Positions 1 through 7,700 of a DNA stretch of 47,980 nucleotides are shown here, piece by piece. Source of the DNA: Bradyrhizobium guangdongense (GTDB lineage: Bacteria > Pseudomonadota > Alphaproteobacteria > Rhizobiales > Xanthobacteraceae); NCBI RefSeq assembly GCF_006483445.1, contig NZ_PPPT01000146.1, positions 1 through 47,980 of the forward strand, written 5' to 3'. The notes beneath the pieces are model-generated. The model saw only the letters and a list, made by a program, of their open reading frames with translations. It was not told where the DNA came from and did no database searches. The position numbers and the translations under genes were made by a program. Positions within the stretch are counted from its first letter, which is position 1. Each line of letters opens with the position of its first letter.

Positions 1-45
1 CCGGGCATGACGATGTGGAGGCATTTGCGCCCGGCAATGACGGCG

Positions 46-1896
46 CTACGTCGCCTTCTTCGCGAACGTCGCCTTGAGATTGTCGAACAGCTCCACCTTC
101 ACGCCGTTGCGGCGCATGATGTAGCTCTGCTGGATCACCGAGAGCAGATTGTTCCAGGCCCAGTAGATCACGAGTCCGGCCGGGAAGCCCGCCAGCATGA
201 AGGTGAAGATCAGCGGCATCCAGTCGAAGATGATCTTCTGCGTCGGATCCGGTGGCGTCGGGTTCAGCTTCATCTGGAACCACATCGTGATGCCCATGAC
301 GATCGGCCAGATGCCGAGCGCCAGGTAATGGCCGAACAGCGGAAGCTGCGTCGGATCGACCGGGATCAGCCCGAACAGGTTGAACAAATTGGTCGGATCG
401 GGTGCGGAAAGATCCTTGATCCAGCCAATGAACGGCGCGTGCCGCATCTCGATGGTGACGAACAGCACCTTGTAGAGCGAGAAGAACACCGGGATCTGGA
501 TCAGCACGGGCAGGCAGCCTGCGACCGGGTTGATCTTCTCCTTGCGGTAGATCTCCATCATCTCCTGCTGCTGCTTCACCTTGTCGTCGGGGAAGCGTTC
601 CTTCAGCGCCTGCAATTGTGGCTGCACCGACTTCATCTTCGCCATCGAGGCGTAGGACTTGTTGGCGAGCGGGAAGAACAGGAGCTTCACGATCACGGTG
701 ACGAGCAGGATCGAGATGCCGAAATTGCCGAACAGGCGGAAGAAGAAGTCGAGCCCGAGGAACATCGGCTTGGTGATGAAGTAGAACCAGCCCCAGTCGA
801 TCAGCAGGTCGAAATGGTTGAGACCGAGCTCCTTGTTGTAGCCGCCGAGCCCGGTGAAGGGGAAGTTGATGCCGACGACGCCGGCTTCCTTGGCGCCCGC
901 GAACAGCCGCGCATTGGCGCTGCCGGTGCCGCCGATCGCGATCGTCTGCGGGTCGAGCAGGTAGTCGGTCTGGTACTTGCGCAGGTTGTTGCTGAGGTTC
1001 GACGAGAAGCTCGCCTGCAATTGCGCGCTGGTGTCGGGCAGCAGCGCCGAGGCCCAGTACTTGTCGGTGATGCCGAGCCAGCCATTGGTGGCCTTGAAGG
1101 GCACCCGGCCGGTCTCGTCCATCTTCTTGTAGCCGTATTCCTGCAGGCCGTGGTCGCCGAGATAGCCGATCAGGCCTTCATGCAGGATGTAGTAGCCGGA
1201 GACCTGCGGCGTGCCGTGGCGTGAGATCAGCGCGTAGGGATAGACCGTGACCGGCGCATTGCCGACGTTGGTCACGTCGTCCTTGACGGTGAAGAGATAG
1301 CGCTCGTCGACTGAGATTTTGCGGCGGAAGGTGAGGCCCTCGCCATTGTCGTATTTCAGCGTCACGGGCGAGGTCGGCGTCAGTTCGCCGGAACCTTCCT
1401 GCTGCCACACCGTCGATGCGTCGGGCATTTTTGCCGTCGAGCCGGTCGCCGCCACCCAGCCGAATTCGGCGTAATAGGGTTCAGCGGTGCCGGAGGGGGA
1501 ATAGAGGATGATGGCCGGCGATTTCGGGTCGACCGTCTCGCGGTATTGCACCAGCGCGAGATCGTCGATGCGTGCGCCCTTCAGCGCGATCGAGCCGGTG
1601 AGGCGCGGCGTGTCGATCTTGACGCGCGGCGAGGCGGCAATCGCGGCGCTGCGGGCCACGACCGGCTGGGCCTGCTGGTTGGCGCCGGGGGCGGCCTGTG
1701 GCGTGGTGCCTCCTTGCGGGGTGGCGCCGGGCGTCGAGCTCGCGGTCGGCTGCGGCGTCGTGCCCTTCTGCAGCTCGGCCTGCGCCTGCTGGGCGCGCTG
1801 CTTCTCCATCGCCGGCACGTTGTAGAAATACTGCCAGGCGATCAGCACGAGGCCGGACAGAATGACGGCGAGGATGGTGTTGCGGTTGTCGGTCAT
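46..1896 (-). CDS. yidC: Membrane protein insertase YidC
   Basis: YidC/Oxa1-family insertase of 616 aa. It inserts inner-membrane proteins, alone or with SecYEG. An N-terminal membrane anchor (about residues 7-25) is followed by a Pro/Gln/Thr-rich linker (about 35-80), then the large periplasmic beta-domain typical of Gram-negative YidC (about 90-350). The C-terminal conserved region has the remaining membrane segments, including the stretch around FGNFGISILLVTVIVK and the cytoplasmic hairpin before NPVAGCLPVLIQIPVFFSLY. The length fits alphaproteobacterial YidC. The gene lies 16 nt downstream of rnpA on the same strand, in the common order rpmH-rnpA-yidC. I see no yidD between rnpA and yidC. 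Identification is by family recognition and is secure. Confidence 0.97.
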   Translation of the reverse strand: MTDNRNTILAVILSGLVLIAWQYFYNVPAMEKQRAQQAQAELQKGTTPQPTASSTPGATPQGGTTPQAAPGANQQAQPVVARSAAIAASPRVKIDTPRLTGSIALKGARIDDLALVQYRETVDPKSPAIILYSPSGTAEPYYAEFGWVAATGSTAKMPDASTVWQQEGSGELTPTSPVTLKYDNGEGLTFRRKISVDERYLFTVKDDVTNVGNAPVTVYPYALISRHGTPQVSGYYILHEGLIGYLGDHGLQEYGYKKMDETGRVPFKATNGWLGITDKYWASALLPDTSAQLQASFSSNLSNNLRKYQTDYLLDPQTIAIGGTGSANARLFAGAKEAGVVGINFPFTGLGGYNKELGLNHFDLLIDWGWFYFITKPMFLGLDFFFRLFGNFGISILLVTVIVKLLFFPLANKSYASMAKMKSVQPQLQALKERFPDDKVKQQQEMMEIYRKEKINPVAGCLPVLIQIPVFFSLYKVLFVTIEMRHAPFIGWIKDLSAPDPTNLFNLFGLIPVDPTQLPLFGHYLALGIWPIVMGITMWFQMKLNPTPPDPTQKIIFDWMPLIFTFMLAGFPAGLVIYWAWNNLLSVIQQSYIMRRNGVKVELFDNLKATFAKKAT

Positions 1897-1912
1897 CTCA
1901 GGGGTCTCGTCA

Positions 1913-2299
1913 TCAATCCGGTTTGCGGCTGGTCGCAGGATTTTTCTCGCGCCTCATGTCACGCCCCTTGGCGCCCTGCCGCGCCATGTGGCCGAGCGCC
2001 GCGCGGAGGTCGTCGGTCATGGTCGCGAAGTCGCGTGTGAGCGCGTCCCGCCGGCCCACTAGCACATAATCATGATGGGGATGCATCGATACCGGATCGA
2101 GGCGCTTCACCAGCTCGCGAAGCCTGCGCTTGATCCGGTTGCGCTCGGTGGCGGTGCCGTTCTTCTTGGTGACCGTGAAGCCGATCCGGATCGGGCCGTC
2201 ATCGGGGCGAGCGCGCCCCTGCACGATGAAGGCGCCGCTATTCACCCGCGCGCCATTGGCAACGGCGAGGAAATCCGCCCGCTGCCTCAGCCGATCCAT
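1913..2299 (-). CDS. rnpA: Ribonuclease P protein component
   Basis: Protein subunit of RNase P (128 aa), which helps the catalytic RNA mature tRNA 5' ends. The diagnostic basic motif is at about residues 50-62 (TERNRIKRRLRE), preceded by the usual GFTVTKK strand. The C-terminal 30 residues are basic and probably disordered. The ATG start follows a short GGGA ribosome-binding element. It sits between rpmH (31 nt upstream) and yidC (16 nt downstream), the classic conserved neighbourhood, so the three genes are probably co-transcribed leftwards. Confidence 0.96.
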   Translation of the reverse strand: MDRLRQRADFLAVANGARVNSGAFIVQGRARPDDGPIRIGFTVTKKNGTATERNRIKRRLRELVKRLDPVSMHPHHDYVLVGRRDALTRDFATMTDDLRAALGHMARQGAKGRDMRREKNPATSRKPD

Positions 2300-2330
2300 G
2301 ATGAGATCCCAGAAAGGGGGTCAGTCCGGC

Positions 2331-2465
2331 TCAGGCGCTCAGACGCTTGCGGCCGCGGGCGCGGCGGGCGGCCAAAACCTTGCGGCCACCGGCGGTGGCG
2401 AGACGGGCACGGAAACCGTGACGGCGCTTGCGCACCAGTTTGCTGGGTTGATAAGTCCGCTTCAC
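2331..2465 (-). CDS. rpmH: 50S ribosomal protein L34
   Basis: Small basic ribosomal protein of 44 aa, read directly from the minus strand. It starts MKRTYQPSKLVRKRRHGFRA, continues with the conserved ATAGGRKVLAARRARGR stretch and ends KRLSA. The start codon is GTG (complement of 2463-2465), preceded by a GGAG ribosome-binding site about 8 nt upstream. It is the first gene of the rpmH-rnpA-yidC cluster. Length and sequence match bacterial L34 across its whole length. Confidence 0.97.
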   Translation of the reverse strand: MKRTYQPSKLVRKRRHGFRARLATAGGRKVLAARRARGRKRLSA

Positions 2466-2806
2466 GGGTTCTTCTCCGCTGACCGGGCAATTTGCCTGTA
2501 GAATTGATGGATACGTCCGTAAAGATGCGGCCCAAACTGGACCCTTTCGGCCCCAAAAGAGCCGCTCCCGGCGGCAGGCCGGGTCATCGCGGACAATTCG
2601 GCCGGCTTATATGCGAGCGGTCCCTTTTCGTCAACGTGCCCGGATGCCCCACAGGCGGCGAATATCGCTGTTTCAGCGGGGTTTTCACCCCTCAAGGATA
2701 GCGACTCGGCCATGTCGGGCCTACATCACATTAGCGATCCGTAATTTGACCGATTCCGGGGCGGACCGCATCCTCTGAATACCCAAAGGCGAGTGAAGGG
2801 AATTTC
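2466..2806. other. Intergenic region between rpmH and the divergent histidine kinase gene
   Basis: This 341-nt stretch holds the upstream regions of two divergently transcribed units, rpmH-rnpA-yidC leftwards and the sensor kinase rightwards. It must contain both promoters, but I could not assign -35/-10 elements with confidence. Short open frames here do not resemble proteins. Confidence 0.5.
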
Positions 2807-4297
2807 GTGGCGACGACGGACCTTCAGCCTGCGCCGGACCAGCCGGCATCAGACGTGACGCGCCCCGCGCCGCGGCGGCTCGGCCTGTCCGGCAAGCTTC
2901 TGCTGCTGACCATCCCCCTGGTGATGATAGCGGCGATCCTGCTCTACGTCCCCGCCATCGCCAACTTCTGGGTCAACCGGCTCAACGACCGTGTCGCGGC
3001 GGCCAACACCGCGGCCCTGGTGCTCGATGCCGCGCCCTCGGGCATGGTTCCGGAATCGCTTGCGCGCCAGATCCTCAAAAGCATCAACGCCCGCGCGGTC
3101 GCCATCAAGCTCGGCCAGCAGCGCCGCCTGCTCGCCAGCGCGGACCTTCCGGCGGCGATCGACCACGACATTGATCTCCGCGACATGACGGCGTGGCAGG
3201 CCATCACCGGCTCGTTCCAGATGATGCTGGAGACCGGCAACCAGGCGATCCGCATCGTCGGCCCGGCGGTTGGAAGCGCACAATTCATCGAGATCGTCAC
3301 CGACGAATTGCCGCTGCGCCAGGCGATGTATCGCTTCTCGCGCAACGTCGTGGTGGTCGCGCTGATCATCGCGGTGCTGACCGCGGGCCTCGTCTATCTC
3401 GCGCTTCATTATCTCTTCGTGCGGCCGATGCGGCGGCTCACCGCAAGTCTCGTCGGCTTCCACGAAAACCCTGAAAGTTCGGCGCGAATCATCGTGCCGA
3501 GCCAGCGCGGCGATGAGATCGGGGTGGCCGAACGCGAACTCTCCGACATGCAGCGCGACCTGATGTCGATGCTGCATCAGAAGAGCCGGCTCGCAGCGTT
3601 GGGCCTCGCCGTCTCCAAGATCAACCACGATCTGCGCAATCTTCTCGCCTCGGCGCAGCTCCTGTCCGATCAGTTGGCCAGCGTGCCCGATCCGCGCGTG
3701 CAGCGCTTTGCGCCAAAGCTCGTGCGCTCGCTCGAGCGTGCCATTGCCTTCTGCCAGTCGACGCTGTCCTACGGCCGCGCCCAGGAAGCCGCGCCCGATC
3801 GCCGCATGATTCCGATCGAGCCCGTGGTGCTCGAGGTGCGCGAAACCGCAGGCCTCGGCACGGACGCCTCGATCGCCTGGGTCGCCGCGATCGAGCGCGG
3901 GCTGTCGGTCGATGCCGACCCCGACCAGCTCTTCCGCGTGCTGCTCAACCTCGTGCGCAACGCGGCGCAGGCGCTGGAGAGCCACGCCGCGAGCACGGTC
4001 GGCCCGCAGCAGATCCGCATCACCGGCAAACGCGAAGGCGGCGTCGCGATTCTGGAGGTGTCCGACACCGGACCGGGCGTGCCGGAAAAGACCCGCCAGC
4101 ACCTGTTCGAGGCGTTCCAGACTTCCGGCCGCCCCGGCGGCAGCGGCCTCGGCCTTGCCATCGCGGCCGAGCTGATCCGCGCCCATGGCGGCGACATCCA
4201 CCTTGTCGAAGGCACCATCGGCGCCACCTTCCGAATCGTCATCCCCGACCGCCCCGTGGAACTCCTGACCATCCGCAACGAGCGAGCGCGGGCGTAG
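2807..4297 (+). CDS. Sensor histidine kinase (HAMP-HisKA-HATPase)
   Basis: Membrane-bound two-component kinase of 496 aa; stimulus unknown. The first membrane segment is at about residues 30-50, followed by an extracytoplasmic sensor loop of about 130 residues. A second segment (about 182-204) leads into a HAMP-like linker. The phosphoacceptor helix holds H274 in the motif KINHDLRN. The ATPase domain shows the N-box (LLNLVRNAAQAL), the G1 box (DTGPGVP) and the G2 box (GGSGLGLAIA). The GTG start has GAAGGG just upstream, and no upstream ATG gives a longer plausible protein. No response regulator lies beside it, so it may be an orphan or act with an unlinked partner. Not assigned to a named system. 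Confidence 0.9.
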   Translation: MATTDLQPAPDQPASDVTRPAPRRLGLSGKLLLLTIPLVMIAAILLYVPAIANFWVNRLNDRVAAANTAALVLDAAPSGMVPESLARQILKSINARAVAIKLGQQRRLLASADLPAAIDHDIDLRDMTAWQAITGSFQMMLETGNQAIRIVGPAVGSAQFIEIVTDELPLRQAMYRFSRNVVVVALIIAVLTAGLVYLALHYLFVRPMRRLTASLVGFHENPESSARIIVPSQRGDEIGVAERELSDMQRDLMSMLHQKSRLAALGLAVSKINHDLRNLLASAQLLSDQLASVPDPRVQRFAPKLVRSLERAIAFCQSTLSYGRAQEAAPDRRMIPIEPVVLEVRETAGLGTDASIAWVAAIERGLSVDADPDQLFRVLLNLVRNAAQALESHAASTVGPQQIRITGKREGGVAILEVSDTGPGVPEKTRQHLFEAFQTSGRPGGSGLGLAIAAELIRAHGGDIHLVEGTIGATFRIVIPDRPVELLTIRNERARA

Positions 4298-4332
4298 GGA
4301 CTACCGTTTCCGGGGCGGGTAACCCCACACTC

Positions 4333-4506
4333 CGTCATTCCGGGGCTCGACGAAGCGAGAACCCGGAATCCCGAACCTCGCCCCCGTCATTCCGGGGCGC
4401 GACGAAGTCGCGAGCCCGGAATCCATAACCCCTGCCGGTGGTTATGGATTCTCGGGTGCGCAATTGCGTACCGTAGCTCGTCGCTAACGCGTCGCCCCGG
4501 AATGAC
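4333..4506. repeat. Cluster of three REP-like palindromic units
   Basis: Two direct copies begin CGTCATTCCGGGG and end CCCGGAATCC (4333-4372 and 4385-4424). A third, inverted and more diverged copy ends CGCCCCGGAATGAC (4440-4506). The second and third units are joined by a 10-bp inverted repeat (ATCCATAACC at 4421-4430 pairing with 4440-4449). This is the usual look of extragenic palindromic elements in Bradyrhizobium-type genomes. It lies between the histidine kinase and the tRNA gene and could form a strong hairpin in the kinase transcript. Confidence 0.8.
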
Positions 4507-4658
4507 ACTGGAGAGCCCAAAATCGCTCCAAAAACCCCCGTCCCGGACCTTGCCAACGGGGGCGAGAGCGGTTAGTCAGTGCGCTCTTTCAAGAACCCTT
4601 CCGGCCTCGTCCGGAGGATGCGTGCGGGCAAGCCCCGCCAACGCCGTTCGCGAAACAC

Positions 4659-4735
4659 GCGCCCGTAGCTCAGCTGGATAGAGCATCAGACTACGAATCT
4701 GAGGGTCGGACGTTCGAATCGTTCCGGGCGCGCCA
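4659..4735 (+). tRNA. tRNA-Arg (anticodon ACG)
   Basis: The cloverleaf was read by eye. The acceptor stem pairs GCGCCCG (4659-4665) with CGGGCGC (4725-4731), followed by discriminator G4732 and an encoded CCA. The D-arm region is GTAGCTCAGCTGGATAGAGC. The anticodon loop CTACGAA gives ACG, within stems CAGA/TCTG. The T-loop is GTTCGAATC. The gene is complete. Its 3' part, from the anticodon arm to just past the CCA, is duplicated at 17909-17958 as the far end of a genomic island. Confidence 0.97.
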
Positions 4736-4737
4736 TT
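4688..4737 (+). repeat. attL: left 50-bp direct repeat of the island (3' part of tRNA-Arg)
   Basis: 50 bp running from the anticodon stem to two bases past the CCA, identical base for base to 17909-17958. The match stops sharply on both sides (C4687 against G17908, A4738 against C17959). This is the classic result of site-specific integration by a tyrosine recombinase into a tRNA 3' end, which leaves the tRNA intact. Confidence 0.95.
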
Positions 4738-4756
4738 AACGCATTGATTCCAAATA

Positions 4757-4776
4757 GAAAATCATGCGCGATTTTC
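4757..4776. terminator. Hairpin just inside the left island end
   Basis: Perfect 7-bp inverted repeat GAAAATC/GATTTTC with a 6-nt loop, 22 nt past the tRNA. No T-run follows beyond the arm itself. It could end tRNA transcription or be a protein-binding site near attL; which one is unclear. Confidence 0.35.
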
Positions 4777-4807
4777 ATGGGGTTGACATCCGTCCGCCAG
4801 GGGGATG

Positions 4808-4822
4808 CACCGGGGCAGCACC
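4808..4822 (+). promoter_or_regulatory. Candidate integrase arm-type site, left copy
   Basis: CACCGGGGCAGCACC lies about 70 bp inside attL. It matches CACCGGGGCAACACC near attR (17780-17794) with one mismatch and in the same orientation. Matching short repeats flanking the att cores on both sides are what tyrosine integrases bind with their N-terminal domain. The assignment is an inference. Confidence 0.45.
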
Positions 4823-4938
4823 ACAATATTATTGGACTTTTGGAAGTCCCGGGAAACCACGGATAACCCCATCAATTTGGCCGGACACCAGCGCCGCGAC
4901 GCTACAGTAGGTTGCTGAGTCGCAGTCCGGAGCTGAAC

Positions 4939-5739
4939 ATGGCGAGAGGCGGTCCTTCGGTAGAATTGGATGTTGCATCCCCAGGCGAGACCACACTCGT
5001 TAAAACGATCAAACTGGAGGACACGACTTACGATTTGTACGTTGGTCCGTGTCATTGCTGCGGGGAAATCCGCTACAGGGTCATGCGCTGCAACGGGGCC
5101 TCATTTTCGGTCTACGAAATCTCTCCGGCCGATTGTGAGAATCTCGAAAATTACGTGGCCGAATTGCACTCTGTCCTTGCAGTCGATGTGGCGACAAAGC
5201 TTACCAATCTCAGAGAGACCATCGGCGAACTCAATTCCCGTGGATTTTTCGAAGCCGAGGGAATGAGCCCTTTCCGAGTCGGCCTTATCGACAAGGCTAG
5301 ATTGATAACCAGTCGGCTCTCGAAAAAGGGGCTGATGGAAGAGATCGTCACTCGACACAACGACTTGGATCATGACGTGGCGTCAGCCTTCATTCTTGGG
5401 TGTATTGCAACCGAATTGCAGTGGCTGAGACTACACGAGGATGCCGTTATTGAAGGATACGCTCATATCGAGGGACGGGAAAGCGGTCGCCCGCTGGCGT
5501 TAGCAGCCCGTGTAAGGCAAGGAAAGAAATCTCGAAGCACTGTTCGGCACGCTGCCGAAAAATTGTACGGCGCTGATCCATCGCTCAAGCACAACGACTC
5601 GAAGACCGCTCAACAAATCGCGCAACTGAAGCTGGATGGGCTGCGAAAAAGAGACGGGACCTATCTGGGGACGGAAGCTATTGTAAAGCATCTTAGAGCT
5701 ATCCGTAACAACTCGGATGCAAAGGGAAATTCGGTATGA
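4939..5739 (+). CDS. Hypothetical protein at the left end of the island
   Basis: 266-aa protein of unknown function. I chose the ATG at 4939 because GGAG lies 7 nt upstream; an in-frame TTG at 4912 would add nine residues. The N-terminal third is beta-rich with a cysteine patch (GPCHCCGEIRYR) but no clear zinc-binding pattern. From about residue 90 it is mostly helical. The C-terminal end (about 205-255) is basic and could be a DNA-binding helix pair (ending in the stretch EAIVKHLRAIRNN). It is the first gene after attL, upstream of an AlpA-like regulator and a recombinase, and its 3' end overlaps a large palindrome. A role in element maintenance is possible, but I do not recognise the family. 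Confidence 0.7.
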   Translation: MARGGPSVELDVASPGETTLVKTIKLEDTTYDLYVGPCHCCGEIRYRVMRCNGASFSVYEISPADCENLENYVAELHSVLAVDVATKLTNLRETIGELNSRGFFEAEGMSPFRVGLIDKARLITSRLSKKGLMEEIVTRHNDLDHDVASAFILGCIATELQWLRLHEDAVIEGYAHIEGRESGRPLALAARVRQGKKSRSTVRHAAEKLYGADPSLKHNDSKTAQQIAQLKLDGLRKRDGTYLGTEAIVKHLRAIRNNSDAKGNSV

Positions 5740-5774
5740 TTTTCCAACTTCCGGAAAATCCAATATGAATTTCC
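5725..5774. promoter_or_regulatory. 50-bp compound palindrome upstream of the AlpA-like gene
   Basis: Two nested inverted repeats share one centre. The inner arms GATTTTCC (5738-5745) and GGAAAATC (5753-5760) are separated by 7 nt. The outer arms GGAAATTC (5725-5732) and GAATTTCC (5767-5774) are placed 5 and 6 nt further out. It overlaps the end of the preceding gene and lies 62 bp before the AlpA-like start. It could be an operator, a recombinase site or a terminator; no T-run follows. Confidence 0.55.
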
Positions 5775-5836
5775 GACTGCGATAGACCAATTTGCCTCGT
5801 GATGCAGGGGTACTCCTGCGCTTACACAACGAGGCG

Positions 5837-6085
5837 ATGATGAAGATCGACAAAACCTCCACTGTCTTGCCGTCGCGAGACGCAGCGCGAATGGTTGGCC
5901 TGTCCGAAAGTACGCTCGCTAAGCTCCGGCTGAACGGCAACGGGCCGGTCTATTGCAAGCTGGGGCGGCGGGTGGTGTACCGCCCGGCTGATTTGGAGCA
6001 GTGGCTAGAGTCCCGCACCACGCGCGACACGACCGATGCCGACGCACGCTTTCTCCAAGCTTTGACGGCTGCGCACACGCGCTAA
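5837..6085 (+). CDS. AlpA-like / excisionase-type helix-turn-helix protein
   Basis: 82-aa protein with one winged helix-turn-helix of the MerR/excisionase type. The pattern is SRDAARMVGLSESTLAKLR, then GPVYCKLGRRVVYRPADLEQWLE. Such proteins act as recombination directionality factors or as activators of integrase genes in prophages and islands. The start is ATG 5837 or 5840, both following GAGG at 5831; a TTG at 5792 would add a stretch that does not look like protein. It is followed after 2 nt by an HTH/zinc-ribbon gene and then by a tyrosine recombinase, so the three probably form an operon. The exact role is inferred. Confidence 0.82.
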   Translation: MMKIDKTSTVLPSRDAARMVGLSESTLAKLRLNGNGPVYCKLGRRVVYRPADLEQWLESRTTRDTTDADARFLQALTAAHTR

Positions 6086-6087
6086 AG

Positions 6088-6570
6088 ATGGGCTACCGTC
6101 ACCCCAATCCGAGGCTTGCAAAAATCCACCGCAACTACTCGGTGGAAGAGATTTCCTGTCTCTTTGCCGTTCACAAGAACACTGTGCGGACTTGGCTTCG
6201 ACAGGGTCTCAGGCCCATCGACGATCAGCGGCCAACCTTAGTTCGGGGTGATGAAATTTGCCGCTTCCTCGCTGATCGGCGTGCGCGCACCAAACAAGCC
6301 TGCGGGCCGGGGCGAATTTTCTGCCTTCCGTGCCGCGCGCCGAAGGTCCCCGCAGGCAGGATGGCCGAGTGCATCCAAGCCGGCAACGTCGGCACCCTGC
6401 AGGCCATCTGTCCGGACTGCAACCGCATGATTTATCGCAGGGTCAACCCGCAGAATCTAGCCGCCGTGCGTGGCGATCTCGAAGTCACGGTTACGCTAGT
6501 GGGACCACGCTTAGAAGATACGGTGAAGCCCAACGTGAACTGTGACTCTGCCAGAGGCTTGCGAAGATGA
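6088..6570 (+). CDS. HTH protein with C-terminal zinc ribbon
   Basis: 160-aa protein beginning MGYRHPNPRLAKIHRNYSVE. The N-terminal helix-turn-helix (about residues 14-35: SVEEISCLFAVHKNTVRTWL) resembles excisionase or small-terminase HTH modules. A zinc-ribbon-like part follows, with CLPC at about residues 77-80 and CPDC at about 110-113. It starts 2 nt after the AlpA-like gene, and its stop overlaps the recombinase start (ATGA at 6567-6570), indicating translational coupling. That arrangement suggests an accessory DNA-binding factor for the recombinase. The function is inferred. A longer reading from 6001 overlaps the previous gene and is not favoured. Confidence 0.75.
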   Translation: MGYRHPNPRLAKIHRNYSVEEISCLFAVHKNTVRTWLRQGLRPIDDQRPTLVRGDEICRFLADRRARTKQACGPGRIFCLPCRAPKVPAGRMAECIQAGNVGTLQAICPDCNRMIYRRVNPQNLAAVRGDLEVTVTLVGPRLEDTVKPNVNCDSARGLRR

Positions 6571-7595
6571 AGAATTACAACGCCACAAACGAACGCACAA
6601 AGCGCCGCTACTTCTCCTATCTTACTGAAGCTCAAGGCCATAGCGAGCAGACTATCGACGCCGTGGCGAAGGCGATCGCGCGGTTTGAAGCCTTCATCCG
6701 CTACAGGGACTTTAAGTCGTTTCATATCGAGCAGGCCAAGGCATTTAAAAGAGAAATTGCCGAGCAGCGGAGCAATCGAAGCGGTGAGCCGTTGAGCAAG
6801 GCAACGCTTTACGCCACTTTGGCGGCCCTCCGGCGCTTTTTCCTGTGGCTTGCCGGGCAGCCGGGCTACAAGTCTCGAATCTCCTATTCGGATGCCGAGT
6901 ACTTCAATTTGTCGGCTAAGGACACGAGGATTGCCAAGGCGAACCGCCCGATGCGTGTCCCAACCCTGGAGCAGATTCGGCACGTCATTCGAACTATGCC
7001 CCTGACCACTGAAATTGAGCGGCGGGATCGAGCGGTAATTGCGTTCACGATCCTGACTGGCGCGCGCGATGGGGCGATTGCTTCATTCAAGCTCCGACAC
7101 ATCGACCTTATGGAAGGCAAGATCGACCAGGATGCGCGCGAGGTACAGACAAAGTTCTCGAAGTCGTTTGTCACCAATTTCTTCCCGGTGGGCGACGACA
7201 TCCGGGCGGTTGTGGCCGATTGGGTCGCCTACCTACGGACCCAAAAGCTCTGGGGGCTAGATGATCCGTTGTTTCCCGCGACCAAGGTCGCGGTGGGTGA
7301 CAATCTGAAGTTCGAGGCTGCGGGCTTGGACCGCAAGCACTGGAGCAACGCCGGTCCTATTCGGACCATCTTCAAGGGGGCATTTCCAGCGGCCGGTCTG
7401 CCGTATTTCAATCCGCATAGCTTCAGAAAAACACTGGCACTTCTCGGCGGACAGGTTTGCAAGTCGCCAGAGGAATACAAGGCATGGTCTCAAAACCTTG
7501 GCCACGAGAATGTACTAACGACGTTCTCCAGCTATGGTGCGGTGAGTACCTACCGGCAAACAATAATCATGCAATCATTTGCCGGCGCTAGCTGA
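6567..7595 (+). CDS. Tyrosine recombinase / site-specific integrase
   Basis: 342-aa tyrosine recombinase. It has a SAM-like core-binding domain at about residues 10-105 and a catalytic domain from about 130. Catalytic residues seen are R167 (TGARDG), a lysine in QTKFSK (about 196-199), H284 and R287 (HSFRK), H313 (LGHENV) and the nucleophile Y323 (FSSYG). The set looks complete, so the enzyme is probably active. It lacks the P4-type arm-binding N-terminus of the other integrase in this island and is not adjacent to an att end. It is translationally coupled to the HTH/zinc-ribbon gene. It may be the remnant of a second element or may serve a separate reaction. Confidence 0.9.
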   Translation: MKNYNATNERTKRRYFSYLTEAQGHSEQTIDAVAKAIARFEAFIRYRDFKSFHIEQAKAFKREIAEQRSNRSGEPLSKATLYATLAALRRFFLWLAGQPGYKSRISYSDAEYFNLSAKDTRIAKANRPMRVPTLEQIRHVIRTMPLTTEIERRDRAVIAFTILTGARDGAIASFKLRHIDLMEGKIDQDAREVQTKFSKSFVTNFFPVGDDIRAVVADWVAYLRTQKLWGLDDPLFPATKVAVGDNLKFEAAGLDRKHWSNAGPIRTIFKGAFPAAGLPYFNPHSFRKTLALLGGQVCKSPEEYKAWSQNLGHENVLTTFSSYGAVSTYRQTIIMQSFAGAS

Positions 7596-7700
7596 TACGT
7601 CACTCCATCTATCGTTCTACTTGTGGCAAGGGTTCACTGCACGATAGAAGAGTACTGATCTCCGCAGATCGACGATAATTCTTCGAGGAAGTCTAGCGAT

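Noticed and set aside
7..1224. Long plus-strand open frame opposite yidC
   Set aside because: Antisense shadow of yidC in high-G+C DNA; composition (His/Arg/Asp/Glu-rich) is not protein-like and yidC is certain.
1..2806. Replication origin near rpmH-rnpA
   Set aside because: In some bacteria dnaA/oriC lies beside rpmH, but no dnaA gene or DnaA-box cluster is seen here.
2849..4201. Long minus-strand frame opposite the histidine kinase
   Set aside because: Shadow of a gene whose domains are all recognisable on the other strand.
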